Source of the DNA: an uncultured bacterium
Lineage (GTDB): Bacteria; Patescibacteriota; Saccharimonadia; Saccharimonadales; Saccharimonadaceae
Assembly: GCA_903889015.1 (NCBI GenBank)
Contig: CAISVS010000110.1
Location: forward strand, 1-9,035
Direction: 5' to 3'
Length of the DNA: 9,035 bases
Shown here: positions 1 to 7,213 of the stretch, one piece after another
How positions within the stretch are numbered: the first letter of the stretch is position 1
How the letters are laid out: every line of letters starts with the position of its first letter
Translations under genes and position numbers: made by a program
Notes under the pieces: model-generated
The model's input: the letters and a program-made list of their open reading frames with translations, nothing else
Databases searched by the model: none
Told to the model about the DNA's origin: nothing

Positions 1-131
1 AACATATTGTAAGGCTCTCCAATCGGGTTCAAATCCATATCAGTCCGAATACCTGCAAATTGCATAATCCGCGCCTCACGCGCGTTTAAACCACTGGTTT
101 CAAGATCGTAAAAGAAGAATGTTTTAGGCAT
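1..131 (-). CDS. sbcB: Exonuclease I (SbcB), N-terminal 43 codons, runs off the window
   Basis: Start codon at 131-129; the window edge cuts the gene after 43 codons and 2 bases. The visible protein begins MPKTFFFYDLETSG and continues MQFAGIRTDMDLNPIGEP. This matches the N terminus of exonuclease I, a DEDD-family 3'-5' single-strand DNA exonuclease used in repair and recombination: the family has a DxET first exonuclease motif (here D9 and E11, expected metal ligands) followed by QFAAIRTD...NVIGEP. The spacing between these two blocks also fits the family. A generic DEDDh exonuclease is less likely because the IRTD...GEP block is typical of ExoI. No Shine-Dalgarno precedes the start, but a TATAAT box ends only 7 bp upstream, so the transcript may begin at or next to the ATG. 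Catalytic residues beyond motif I lie outside the window and cannot be checked. Confidence 0.87.
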   Translation of the reverse strand, partial: MPKTFFFYDLETSGLNAREARIMQFAGIRTDMDLNPIGEPYNM

Positions 132-138
132 TAACTTA

Positions 139-144
139 ATTATA
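139..144 (-). promoter_or_regulatory. Perfect -10 box of the sbcB promoter
   Basis: Read on the minus strand this is TATAAT, followed by 7 bases (taagtta) and the sbcB ATG. Transcription normally starts 6-8 bases after the -10 box, so the mRNA would have essentially no leader. No convincing TTGACA-like -35 is visible; the -35 position falls inside the 14-bp repeat array at 151-243, which could hold an activator or repressor site. Confidence 0.6.
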
Positions 145-150
145 CAGTAT

Positions 151-243
151 TTAGCTATTGGAAGGTGGCTATTAGAATGTAGCAACAAGAAATACTGATA
201 TATTCCTCTGGCTATATTCCAATAGCTAAATTCTAATAGCTAA
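151..243. repeat. Palindromic array of 14-bp iterons between obgE and sbcB
   Basis: On the plus strand three 14-bp units run head to tail: 202-215 (attcctctggctat), 216-229 (attccaatagctaa) and 230-243 (attctaatagctaa). Two units in reverse orientation also abut each other: 151-164 (ttagctattggaag, 13 of 14 to the reverse complement of the second unit) and 165-178 (gtggctattagaat, 12 of 14 to that of the third). A weak further reverse unit, 179-192, matches the consensus at 9 of 14. Together they form an imperfect inverted repeat with 42-base arms and a 9-base centre (193-201). It starts 2 bp after the obgE stop and ends 6 bp before the sbcB -10 box. It could be the obgE 3' hairpin (terminator or RNA stabiliser), an operator array for sbcB, or a small repeat element. 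No U-tract typical of an intrinsic terminator is seen. Confidence 0.8.
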
Positions 244-245
244 CT

Positions 246-1538
246 TTATTGTTCAAGAAAAGTAAATTTACTGTCGCCAATTTGAATAATACTATCACCT
301 TCAACGCCACGACGACGAAGTTCGTGTGATATACCAAGTTTTTTCATAATATCGCGCAAACGATTAGTACCATCATAATTAGTATAATCAGTTCGACGAG
401 CAAATCGTTCAATCTTTTCACCTGTTACGACAAATGAAATTTTGCCATCTTCGTCTTCGATACGTTCCACTGTCCAAGCTTCGGCAATTTTAGCAGTGCT
501 AAGTGAGATTGTTTCTATTTCTTCGACGTCATTATCAATCGCAGCAACAACTTCTCGGGATTTGACAACTTTATCGCGTAATTCACGCAAGATTTCAGTC
601 AAACCAACATGGGCACTAGACGAAATCGCAAATACTGGCGTATCACCCGCCACCGCCTTGACGGCATCAATTTGCATTTGAATCATTTCGTCATCTAATC
701 CATCAACTTTGGTCAGTGCAATAATTTCAGGACGGTCAGTTAAATCAATACTGTAATTTGCCAGTTCGGCCCGAATAATTTGATAAGATTCAGCCACATC
801 ATCCGAATAGGCGTCAATCATGTGAAGTAGTACTGCTGTTCGTTCAACGTGTCGCAAAAAGGCATCACCTAGGCCCTTGCCTTCGCTAGCGCCTTCGATT
901 AATCCTGGAATATCAGCAATCAAGATACTAGTATTATCAACATCCGCTACACCTAGGTTCGGCGACAATGTCGTAAAGGCGTAATCAGCGATTTCAGGAC
1001 GAGCGTTGCTGACAACCGACAAAAATGTCGACTTACCAGCGTTAGGGAAACCAACCAAACCAACATCAGCTAATAATTTTAATTCTAATTCAGCTTCAAA
1101 AATTTCGCCCATTTCACCTTTTTCAGCAATACGTGGAGTTTGGCGAACCGATGACTTAAAGTGAGCGTTACCAGATCCACCATCGCCACCTTTAGCAATG
1201 ATAACTTGTTGACCATCAAAGGTTAAATCAGCAATTACTTTGCCAGTGCGACGAACAATCGTACCAACTGGAACTTTGACGTAAAGTGACTCACCACTGC
1301 GTCCACTACGATCACATTTTGAACCATTATCGCCTGATTTAGCTTTTAGTTCAGGCTTGTAACGAAAATCGATTAAAGTATTCAGACCACCATCAGCAAC
1401 AAAGACAACGTCGCCACCGTCGCCACCAACACCGCCGTCTGGACCACCCTTGGCGATATAGATTTCATGTCTAAAACTAACGGCTCCATCGCCGCCTTTT
1501 CCTGCATTAATAAATACTTTGGCGGTATCGACAAACAT
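246..1538 (-). CDS. obgE: Obg/CgtA GTPase, ribosome large-subunit assembly
   Basis: A full-length 430-residue Obg protein, the essential GTPase that binds the 50S precursor and links ribosome maturation to growth and stress state. Domain order is standard: glycine-rich Obg fold at about 1-158 (GKGGDGAVSFRHE, then GGPDGGVGGDGGDV), G domain at about 159-330, and a C-terminal OCT domain at about 346-428. G motifs: P-loop GFPNAGKST 163-171, switch I FTT 188-190, DIPG 209-212, TKVD 276-279 and a G5 region ISSSA 305-309. G4 is TKVD instead of the more frequent NKxD, a conservative variant. The ATG is chosen because MFVDTAKVFINAGKGGDG aligns with the family N terminus. There is no Shine-Dalgarno; an extended -10 box ends 10 bp upstream. 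It is separated by 47 bp from the upstream LysM-CHAP gene and probably transcribed from its own promoter. Confidence 0.97.
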   Translation of the reverse strand: MFVDTAKVFINAGKGGDGAVSFRHEIYIAKGGPDGGVGGDGGDVVFVADGGLNTLIDFRYKPELKAKSGDNGSKCDRSGRSGESLYVKVPVGTIVRRTGKVIADLTFDGQQVIIAKGGDGGSGNAHFKSSVRQTPRIAEKGEMGEIFEAELELKLLADVGLVGFPNAGKSTFLSVVSNARPEIADYAFTTLSPNLGVADVDNTSILIADIPGLIEGASEGKGLGDAFLRHVERTAVLLHMIDAYSDDVAESYQIIRAELANYSIDLTDRPEIIALTKVDGLDDEMIQMQIDAVKAVAGDTPVFAISSSAHVGLTEILRELRDKVVKSREVVAAIDNDVEEIETISLSTAKIAEAWTVERIEDEDGKISFVVTGEKIERFARRTDYTNYDGTNRLRDIMKKLGISHELRRRGVEGDSIIQIGDSKFTFLEQ

Positions 1539-1548
1539 ATATACTTAT

Positions 1549-1557
1549 ATTATAGCA
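1549..1557 (-). promoter_or_regulatory. Extended -10 promoter of obgE
   Basis: The minus strand reads TGCTATAAT, a TGn-extended consensus -10, ending 10 bp before the obgE ATG. The -35 region (tgttaa at 17-bp spacing) is poor, as expected of extended -10 promoters. The predicted start would leave a leader of only a few bases, and the leader contains no Shine-Dalgarno sequence. Confidence 0.62.
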
Positions 1558-1579
1558 CAATCATCACAAAATTAACAGG

Positions 1580-1597
1580 GGCGATTTAAAGATCGCC
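1580..1597 (-). terminator. Possible weak terminator hairpin at the end of the LysM-CHAP gene
   Basis: The minus strand reads ggcgat-ctttaa-atcgcc: a perfect 6-bp stem with a 6-base loop that contains the LysM-CHAP stop codon, followed by cctgttaattttg, a loose T-rich stretch. It could end the LysM-CHAP transcript just before the obgE promoter. The stem is short and overlaps coding sequence, so confidence is low. Confidence 0.35.
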
Positions 1598-2674
1598 AGC
1601 ACTACTAATAAAGTTCGAGGGCCAGCCTGAATCACCTGAAGAAATATTTCGATAGTCAATACTATTAAAACCACCATACGCATAATTATTCATCTCGCTA
1701 ATTGTTATGCTATTGTCAGCACTATTCACAGATTCTACTATTCCAACATGTCCAGCCCAACCAGAACCACCACTATAAGAATTCCATTGAGCAATAGCGC
1801 CAACAGTTGGTATTTGACTGACAACAAACCCCTGTGAACCCCTTGCGGCATCATCCCATGTGTTAGCATTGCCCCAAGAACTGCTGGCTGACTTACCTAA
1901 TTGAATACGTCTGTTATATGCATAATAAGTACAGTTACCAAAAGCATACCCATTACCAGAGCCAGCCCATGATGTGTAAACAATCGGCGCCACATAACCT
2001 GGTCTTTCATTCTCTGGCAACGTAGCGTTTGGTAGAATAATCTTAGTATTTGGTAGAAGCCCACTAATTTCTAGGTCATTAAAGGTCTTGATTCGATTGG
2101 AATCTGATGCATATTTGGTAGCTATTGAATCAAAAGTATCACCAGCTTTAATGTCATACAATACACCATCAACAGGTAATATTCGTAATTCTTTGCCAAC
2201 CGATATAGCATCAGTAGTTAAATTATTTGCCCATTTAATAGACTGTTCGGATATATGAAATTTAACTGCTAATAGACTAACCGTATCACCTGCGACAGCA
2301 GTATAATTAGTAACCAATCGATTTTCTTCACTAGAAATAATGATTTGTGGCTTAGGCATATTAACACCATTTGACTGTGCTAATTCATTTTTAATTTGAG
2401 CAGACACGGCCATGTTGGCAACGTTATTTGCAATCGGTAAATTTATTGTTTGCGCAACACTAGCAGCCACGCTGGTTGCGATAACGTTATCAATCGAAGT
2501 CTGATCAACTTGATTGCTAGTCGAGCTTTTATTTTTATCGTTAGATGTTGCTGATGAGCTTTGTGGGCCACTGTAACCAACGTAAACTAATGCCACAATT
2601 ACAGCAAACAGGCCGACATAAACAGCTACGAGTGATGGTTTAATTTTTGACAACAACTTGGGACGAAACTTCAT
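1586..2674 (-). CDS. Secreted or membrane-anchored LysM-CHAP peptidoglycan hydrolase
   Basis: This 362-residue envelope protein probably cuts peptide links in peptidoglycan. A basic N terminus (KFRPKLLSKIK) and hydrophobic segment at about 13-33 form a signal peptide or anchor. A Ser/Thr/Asn/Gln-rich, low-complexity stretch (about 38-110) follows. Two LysM repeats bind glycan: about 122-166 (YTAVAGDTVSLLAVKFHIS) and about 171-214 (YDIKAGDTFDSIATKYASD). A C-terminal CHAP domain (about 238-357) has the expected nucleophile Cys248 in GNCTYYAY, His309 in GHVGIVESV and the acidic/amide third site in ISEMNN (327-330). The start is fixed by a good Shine-Dalgarno (AGGAGA at 2683-2678) and the MKFRPK signal-like N terminus. 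It has its own consensus promoter directly downstream of mltG. Its target may be the cell's own wall during division, or, as inference for an episymbiotic lifestyle, a host wall. Confidence 0.9.
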   Translation of the reverse strand: MKFRPKLLSKIKPSLVAVYVGLFAVIVALVYVGYSGPQSSSATSNDKNKSSTSNQVDQTSIDNVIATSVAASVAQTINLPIANNVANMAVSAQIKNELAQSNGVNMPKPQIIISSEENRLVTNYTAVAGDTVSLLAVKFHISEQSIKWANNLTTDAISVGKELRILPVDGVLYDIKAGDTFDSIATKYASDSNRIKTFNDLEISGLLPNTKIILPNATLPENERPGYVAPIVYTSWAGSGNGYAFGNCTYYAYNRRIQLGKSASSSWGNANTWDDAARGSQGFVVSQIPTVGAIAQWNSYSGGSGWAGHVGIVESVNSADNSITISEMNNYAYGGFNSIDYRNISSGDSGWPSNFISSAGDL

Positions 2675-2677
2675 TCT

Positions 2678-2683
2678 TCTCCT
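2678..2683 (-). promoter_or_regulatory. Shine-Dalgarno of the LysM-CHAP gene
   Basis: AGGAGA on the minus strand, 3 bases (aga) before the ATG. It is the only strong ribosome binding site seen for any complete gene here, which suggests the anti-SD is functional and that its absence at the other starts is meaningful. Confidence 0.7.
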
Positions 2684-2733
2684 GCCATTTGCATTAATAA
2701 CAGCATTTCAAAATTCAAGCAATTGCAAATGTG

Positions 2734-2744
2734 CTAATGATTAG
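2734..2744. promoter_or_regulatory. Hyphenated palindrome at the LysM-CHAP transcription start
   Basis: ctaat-g-attag is a perfect 5-bp inverted repeat about a single central base. It overlaps the last bases of the -10 box and covers the predicted transcription start, the usual place for a repressor operator. It is short and AT-rich, so chance is quite possible. Confidence 0.3.
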
Positions 2745-2771
2745 TATACCAATTGTAACCTTTAGTGTCAA
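2743..2771 (-). promoter_or_regulatory. Consensus sigma-70-type promoter of the LysM-CHAP gene
   Basis: The minus strand carries a perfect -35 TTGACA (2771-2766), a 17-bp spacer and a -10 TATACT (2748-2743). It begins 2 bp after the mltG stop codon. The predicted start near 2736 gives a leader of about 60 bases that includes the Shine-Dalgarno at 2683-2678. This is the strongest promoter in the window and implies the hydrolase can be expressed separately from the operon before it. Confidence 0.82.
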
Positions 2772-2772
2772 T

Positions 2773-3900
2773 TTATGGTGTACTACACTTGACCGCACAA
2801 TGATTAATTATATTCGCTTCATGCTCAGCTTGAGTCTTAGCAAAATAGGTCACATCGTCGTCGCCGCTTAGGAAAAATAAATAATCCCCCGACGCAGGAT
2901 TTGCAACTGCCTGCAAAGCCGTTAGTCCAGGCGTGGCGATTGGCCCTGGAGGCAAACCAGCAAAACGACGAGTATTATACGGCGAATCTAAATTAGGATC
3001 GCGTGGCACACCAGTTTTGTCGGCAATATATTGGTAAGTTACGTCTGATCCAAGTGTCATGCCACTGTCTAATCGTGAATAAAATACCTGAGCAACTTGA
3101 GGCTGGTCGGCCTTGTTACTAGACTCTCGTTGAACGATTGATGCCAGCGTAATACCTTGATACAAATTTAAACCATGACTTGCAAAACCAGCGACCAAAT
3201 TATTATCTTTAACAACCGAGTTGAATTGGTCAAAAACACTAATTAATATATCCTGAACAGTTGCGCCAACGTTAAAATTATACGTCTCACCATAAACATA
3301 ACCTTCTAAACCTGCCGATGATGGTTTGCCAGCGAATAATGGACTAACGTAAGTCATTTTTAATGCTGCAGCGATTTCAGTATCTGAATAGCCAGCTTTT
3401 TTAAATACAGTTGTAATATCGTATTTTTTAGTTGATTCTGTATTATCAACTAAAGTCGCACCTGGAAAAAAAGTAATACTAAATTGATCAACTGAGCCTT
3501 TCGTCAAATGATCGACAATCTGCGGAATTGTCTCGGCTGGCGACAAACGATAAGTACCAGCTTGTAGTGTTTTACTGTTCCCTAATAATTTTACGTACAA
3601 ATTAAACGCAAAAGACAATCTAATAATCGATTGGCTTTGTAATTCGTCACCAATCTGGGATGAAGTGCTTTTATCAGCAATTACAATTAACTTTAATTCA
3701 CTTTTATCAGTCCCAACTGGACTAAGCTGAACATTATACCAAACCAAAGCCGCCGCAATCACTCCAATAATAAGAGTAATAAATACGCCAATAATCCAAA
3801 TTATAATCTTAAGTTTTGAACTCTTTTTACCGACTTTTAATCCGCTTGGCCTGTCGTCAATCGGTTGTGGTGATATCGTCGTAATCAGTCTGTCAGGCAT
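2773..3900 (-). CDS. mltG: MltG endolytic murein transglycosylase (YceG family)
   Basis: A 375-residue, single-pass inner-membrane lytic transglycosylase thought to cleave nascent glycan strands and set their length. It has a basic cytoplasmic N terminus, a membrane segment at about 32-55, a LysM-like subdomain at about 69-135 and the YceG catalytic domain. Family marks: LEGYVYGETYNF (198-209), TLASIVQRESS (251-261) with the expected catalytic Glu259, and NTRRFAGLPPGPIATPG (309-325). The length is typical. It starts inside the last codons of ruvX (8-nt overlap) with no evident Shine-Dalgarno, so translation is probably coupled. It is the last gene of the run ftsA-like, baseplate-J-like, ruvX, mltG. 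The next gene also acts on peptidoglycan. Confidence 0.95.
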   Translation of the reverse strand: MPDRLITTISPQPIDDRPSGLKVGKKSSKLKIIIWIIGVFITLIIGVIAAALVWYNVQLSPVGTDKSELKLIVIADKSTSSQIGDELQSQSIIRLSFAFNLYVKLLGNSKTLQAGTYRLSPAETIPQIVDHLTKGSVDQFSITFFPGATLVDNTESTKKYDITTVFKKAGYSDTEIAAALKMTYVSPLFAGKPSSAGLEGYVYGETYNFNVGATVQDILISVFDQFNSVVKDNNLVAGFASHGLNLYQGITLASIVQRESSNKADQPQVAQVFYSRLDSGMTLGSDVTYQYIADKTGVPRDPNLDSPYNTRRFAGLPPGPIATPGLTALQAVANPASGDYLFFLSGDDDVTYFAKTQAEHEANIINHCAVKCSTP

Positions 3901-4303
3901 AATTTGCTTCTAGATAATCTTGTAGTATAATTGTCGCCGCCTGAGCGTCAATGTCGGCCTTGGTATATGGCCTTTTGTAACTTAATAATTGTTGCTCGGC
4001 AATAACACTCGTCAGTGATTCATCTTGAAACACAATTTTCGGCGCGATATCAGTTAATTTGTCTGCAAAATCTTGCACAAATTGAGTTTGTTTAGTCGGT
4101 TCGCCTGATTGATTTCGCGGATAACCAATTACTAAAATATCAGCTTTTTCCTGAATAATAATTTCAGCAATTGATTCAATTTCGTTACCATCAACCTCAA
4201 CTGTATCAAATGGCACAGCAATACGTACCGAGGTTTGACCGACAGCGACACCAATTCGCTTTTCGCCGACATCTAAACAAACAAGTGAAATAGGCTTAGG
4301 CAT
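3893..4303 (-). CDS. ruvX: RuvX/YqgF putative Holliday-junction resolvase or pre-16S rRNA nuclease
   Basis: A 136-residue RNase H-fold protein of the YqgF family, of normal length. Motifs: CLDVGEKRIGVAVG (9-22) with Asp11, GYPRNQSGEPTKQTQFVQDF (60-79), QDESLTSVIAEQ (93-104) with Asp94/Glu95, and DAQAATIILQDYL (119-131) with Asp119, the third expected metal ligand. Family members have been assigned both Holliday-junction resolution and 16S rRNA 5'-end processing; the sequence does not distinguish these. It overlaps both neighbours by 8 nt: its ATG lies in the last codons of the baseplate-J-like gene and its stop lies within mltG. No Shine-Dalgarno is visible, so translation probably depends on coupling. 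Confidence 0.94.
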   Translation of the reverse strand: MPKPISLVCLDVGEKRIGVAVGQTSVRIAVPFDTVEVDGNEIESIAEIIIQEKADILVIGYPRNQSGEPTKQTQFVQDFADKLTDIAPKIVFQDESLTSVIAEQQLLSYKRPYTKADIDAQAATIILQDYLEANYA

Positions 4304-5945
4304 TGGTCAGGTTAAATTCTACTTGTATTTTATTAATGTCATTTGGCACAGTATTGACCCAGAAGTATGAAAATTTAGTATCAACACTATCAACACCTTG
4401 GATGCGACCAATCATATCCTGAATGTCACCATATTTCATACCTTTTACTAATTCTTTTATTGCTGCCTGATCGATATTTGGACCAATCTTGCCCTTTGTG
4501 GTGATATTAATTGTTGATCCTGTGTCAGTTTTTTGATAGTTTTTCAGCTCAATGTTATTAATTCCATCATCAATTATGATTTGTGATTTTGAATTAATTA
4601 TACTTGCATTCAATGCGTCTTTTAAGAAAAGTTCTAATTCAGATTTAGCAACCGCCGTAATCGAAAAAGTTGTTTGTGAAGTTAGTTTAGCTTTACCGCC
4701 CGTCGCTTCAGCGCCAATCGCAGGTACTGACACAGCTGCAACTCGATTAATATCAAAACTTTCCGGAATAACTTTTTCACCACTAGTAAATTCGGCAATT
4801 AATTGAGTTTTGTAGTCATCGGTTGGCAAATCCACCAAAGCCTGACTGGCTTTTTGAATATCAGCAGCTGTTACGTAAGTCGTGGTTTTTGACAAACCGC
4901 CAGTCATTGCTGTTCCGATACCGGAATAGCCCGTATAGCCATCAACGGTATATGCAGCCCCAACGGCAAGGTTGTAATCTTCACCATTTACACTCGCCAA
5001 AACGTTACCACTACCAGTTAAGTGACAGCCGCCAACACCACTGAAATTATTTACACTTATATCTTCTTGCGTAACAAATACCTTGCCACTTGAACTAATG
5101 ACATCTGTTCCAGTAGGCACTAGTACGTCAGAACCAGCATCAGCGCATTTTATAGATAACGTAACTACGCCAGACGCTTTAGTACCGTCATCCCTACTGC
5201 CCGTCGCCGTAAAATCAACACTGATATCTTTTTGGATCTGCTTGGTGATTGATTGAACGGTATTTTTTGAGACATCAGTTGCCACTGTGCCACCTAATTG
5301 CAGCGCTTTACTAATATCAACTGAGGTCGTTTTAGCGGTAATAATAATCTTTGCTGATGGCGCATATAATGTTGCCCAAACGAAGAACCAAACCACAAAT
5401 GGTACAACAAAGATTGTAATAAATAGCCTTTTTCGGAATCGCCCAAAATCTGGAACTTTTGACTTTGATTTTTTGATATTTGTTATTGGCAATGGATTCG
5501 TCGTTGTCACATTTATAGTCTGAGGCGTGTCCGTTTCAACATCGATTGTTTCGATTGCTTCACTAACATCGTCAGACCGAGTTGAATCAGTGGTTTTAAC
5601 TAATTCGCCGATTGGCAACTGGGCACCGTCAATCACATCTTCGTCATCATCAATTTCAAGAGCGGCGATTTCAGCAATTTCAGGTTTACTTTGCAGGTTT
5701 TTAGCGATTGGAATTTTAGCAACTGAAGACAGAGCAATTAATGCCTGATTATTAGTAATCAATACCAAATGTTTATGACTATTGTCGGCCATACGTGCTA
5801 ACAAACGCAGATTAACAGCACTCTGCAAAACACCAATTCTTTTTGGCGGCACAAGTGCGACAATTTTTTCTTTACTGGCTTTAATTTTGCCAATAATTGC
5901 CGTTATGTCATCTTCAACATCAATGTAAATTACGTCTTTTTGCAT
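4296..5945 (-). CDS. Single-pass membrane protein with baseplate-J-like extracytoplasmic domain
   Basis: This 549-residue protein resembles the 'baseplate J-like' proteins common in CPR genomes; I recognise the type but know of no proven function. Residues 1-90 form an alpha/beta-looking cytoplasmic domain (YIDVEDDITAIIGKI, then VALVPPKRIGVLQSAVNLRL and LVLITNN). Residues 91-165 are an acidic, Thr-rich and then Lys-rich linker. A membrane segment spans about 172-195 after the basic stop FGRFRKRL. Residues 196-549 are a large, beta-rich extracytoplasmic part; VLVPTGTDVISSSGKVFVT (274-292) is the baseplate-J-like strand pattern. Two cysteines (267, 307) could form a disulfide. The gene starts 2 bp after the ftsA-like stop and overlaps ruvX by 8 nt, so expression is tied to both. 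Pairing of an actin-like ATPase with this protein recalls FtsA or PilM bound to membrane partners, which is inference. Confidence 0.82.
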   Translation of the reverse strand: MQKDVIYIDVEDDITAIIGKIKASKEKIVALVPPKRIGVLQSAVNLRLLARMADNSHKHLVLITNNQALIALSSVAKIPIAKNLQSKPEIAEIAALEIDDDEDVIDGAQLPIGELVKTTDSTRSDDVSEAIETIDVETDTPQTINVTTTNPLPITNIKKSKSKVPDFGRFRKRLFITIFVVPFVVWFFVWATLYAPSAKIIITAKTTSVDISKALQLGGTVATDVSKNTVQSITKQIQKDISVDFTATGSRDDGTKASGVVTLSIKCADAGSDVLVPTGTDVISSSGKVFVTQEDISVNNFSGVGGCHLTGSGNVLASVNGEDYNLAVGAAYTVDGYTGYSGIGTAMTGGLSKTTTYVTAADIQKASQALVDLPTDDYKTQLIAEFTSGEKVIPESFDINRVAAVSVPAIGAEATGGKAKLTSQTTFSITAVAKSELELFLKDALNASIINSKSQIIIDDGINNIELKNYQKTDTGSTINITTKGKIGPNIDQAAIKELVKGMKYGDIQDMIGRIQGVDSVDTKFSYFWVNTVPNDINKIQVEFNLTNA

Positions 5946-5947
5946 AT

Positions 5948-7213
5948 TTATATTCTCAGGATTCGGTTTAGTTTGTCTTTGATTGAATCACTGCTACTAC
6001 TGCCTATAATTGTATCATAGCCAACTCGCAACAAGCCCATAGCGGTAATAAAGGTATGGTCTTTGACAAGATTAGTCGAATCGGTAATTCCAACAACTTC
6101 AGATGGTTTAATGTAATGAATTGTCGGCTTTTTAGTAAACGGCAAATCTTTGTGCCAATCTTGTTGTTGCAGTGCTGCAACTAATTTGTTTAAGCTGGCG
6201 CCACCGCCACAAAGTAAAATTCGATTAGGTAAATGATCGGCCGAGCTAAATTCGCTAAGCGCCAATTCGACACCAGATATCCAAACTTCCATAGTTTTAT
6301 CAATTGCCGCATTTACGTCTTTGGCGACAGTTGGTTTGATTTTTTCATTATCAATATTGACCTTCAATTTTTCAGCTTCATCGTACGATACATCCATTTC
6401 ACTGGCAATGGTGCGCGTAAAGCTGCGGCCACCAATACCAAACATTTTTGTACCTTCGACACCACCATCATTTACAACTGCAATATCAGTTGTTCCACCG
6501 CCAACATCGGCCAAAATAGCCGTAAAATTGCTGTTAGAATCCGTTCCTAGGACACTGCGACTAACAGCGAATGGTTCGGCGGCAACTGCCAGCAGTTCCA
6601 ACGACAATTCTTCAGCCACACGCTCCAGCGCACTAATATGAACCATTGGCGCAAAGGCGGTGTAAATTTGAACAGCCACGTCATGTCCCTGAAAACCAAT
6701 CGGATTGCTAACTTTGTAGCCATCAATATGAATACTGACTAGTGCGCTGTTAACAAGTTTAATTTCGACATCGGCGTTGCCAGTTTCAAGGGCAATTTGT
6801 TTTTGAGCCTTACTTTGAGCGCGTTCTTGAACTTTTTCAATAATAAATTCCATTTCGGCATTATCCAGTGGACGTTCAGGCTGAGGACGACGGTAGCGAA
6901 TGGTGTTTGTGACACCTTTGACTAATTCACCAGCGATACCGATAACAACCCTTTTGGCTTGCAATCCTGCTTGGTCTTCGGCCTGTGACAATGCTTCTTC
7001 GCAATTACGTACTACGCCTGAGATGTCGGCAATCGCACCAGCATACATATCGCTGATTTGTTGATGAGCCCGACCAACGCCAACGATGTCTAGGTTTTCG
7101 CCGTCAAGTTTAGCAATTAGGGCTTTGATAAATTCGGTACCAATATCAAGCGCAACGATGTAATCATTGGCGTTATGTGTTTTGCGAATTTTTCGTAGTT
7201 TATTAAATACCAT
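5948..7213 (-). CDS. FtsA/PilM-like actin-fold ATPase
   Basis: A 421-residue protein of the FtsA/PilM/HSP70-actin superfamily, with FtsA-like length. ATP-site motifs: phosphate-1 IVALDIGTEFIKALIAK (19-35), phosphate-2 ILADVGGGTTDIAVV (233-247) and adenosine RILLCGGGASLNKL (331-344). Between them lies an SHS2/1C-type segment (about 88-185), the mark of FtsA and PilM rather than MreB. The C terminus ends in a basic amphipathic stretch (DSIKDKLNRILRI), like the FtsA membrane-targeting helix. In FtsA the protein tethers FtsZ to the membrane; in type IV pili PilM binds PilN. Here the next gene, 2 bp away, encodes a membrane protein with a cytoplasmic N domain, a plausible partner. No ftsZ is in the window. 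The start is supported by a TATAAT 11 bp upstream; no Shine-Dalgarno is seen. It could be true ftsA or a paralogue, so no symbol is given. Confidence 0.85.
   Translation of the reverse strand: MVFNKLRKIRKTHNANDYIVALDIGTEFIKALIAKLDGENLDIVGVGRAHQQISDMYAGAIADISGVVRNCEEALSQAEDQAGLQAKRVVIGIAGELVKGVTNTIRYRRPQPERPLDNAEMEFIIEKVQERAQSKAQKQIALETGNADVEIKLVNSALVSIHIDGYKVSNPIGFQGHDVAVQIYTAFAPMVHISALERVAEELSLELLAVAAEPFAVSRSVLGTDSNSNFTAILADVGGGTTDIAVVNDGGVEGTKMFGIGGRSFTRTIASEMDVSYDEAEKLKVNIDNEKIKPTVAKDVNAAIDKTMEVWISGVELALSEFSSADHLPNRILLCGGGASLNKLVAALQQQDWHKDLPFTKKPTIHYIKPSEVVGITDSTNLVKDHTFITAMGLLRVGYDTIIGSSSSDSIKDKLNRILRI

Noticed and set aside
151..243. CRISPR array
   Set aside because: The units are 14 bp, directly abutting, without unique spacers, and occur in both orientations, which does not fit CRISPR.
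442..681. Plus-strand 79-codon frame opposite obgE
   Set aside because: It is Ser/Thr-rich antisense of the conserved obgE C-terminal half, with no independent support.
4552..5748. Plus-strand frames of 73-84 codons opposite the baseplate-J-like gene
   Set aside because: Low-complexity antisense shadows with no family resemblance and no start signals; the minus-strand gene is well supported across the region.
6233..6641. Plus-strand frames of about 105 codons opposite the ftsA-like gene
   Set aside because: They are antisense to the conserved ATPase motifs and show no protein-like pattern of their own.
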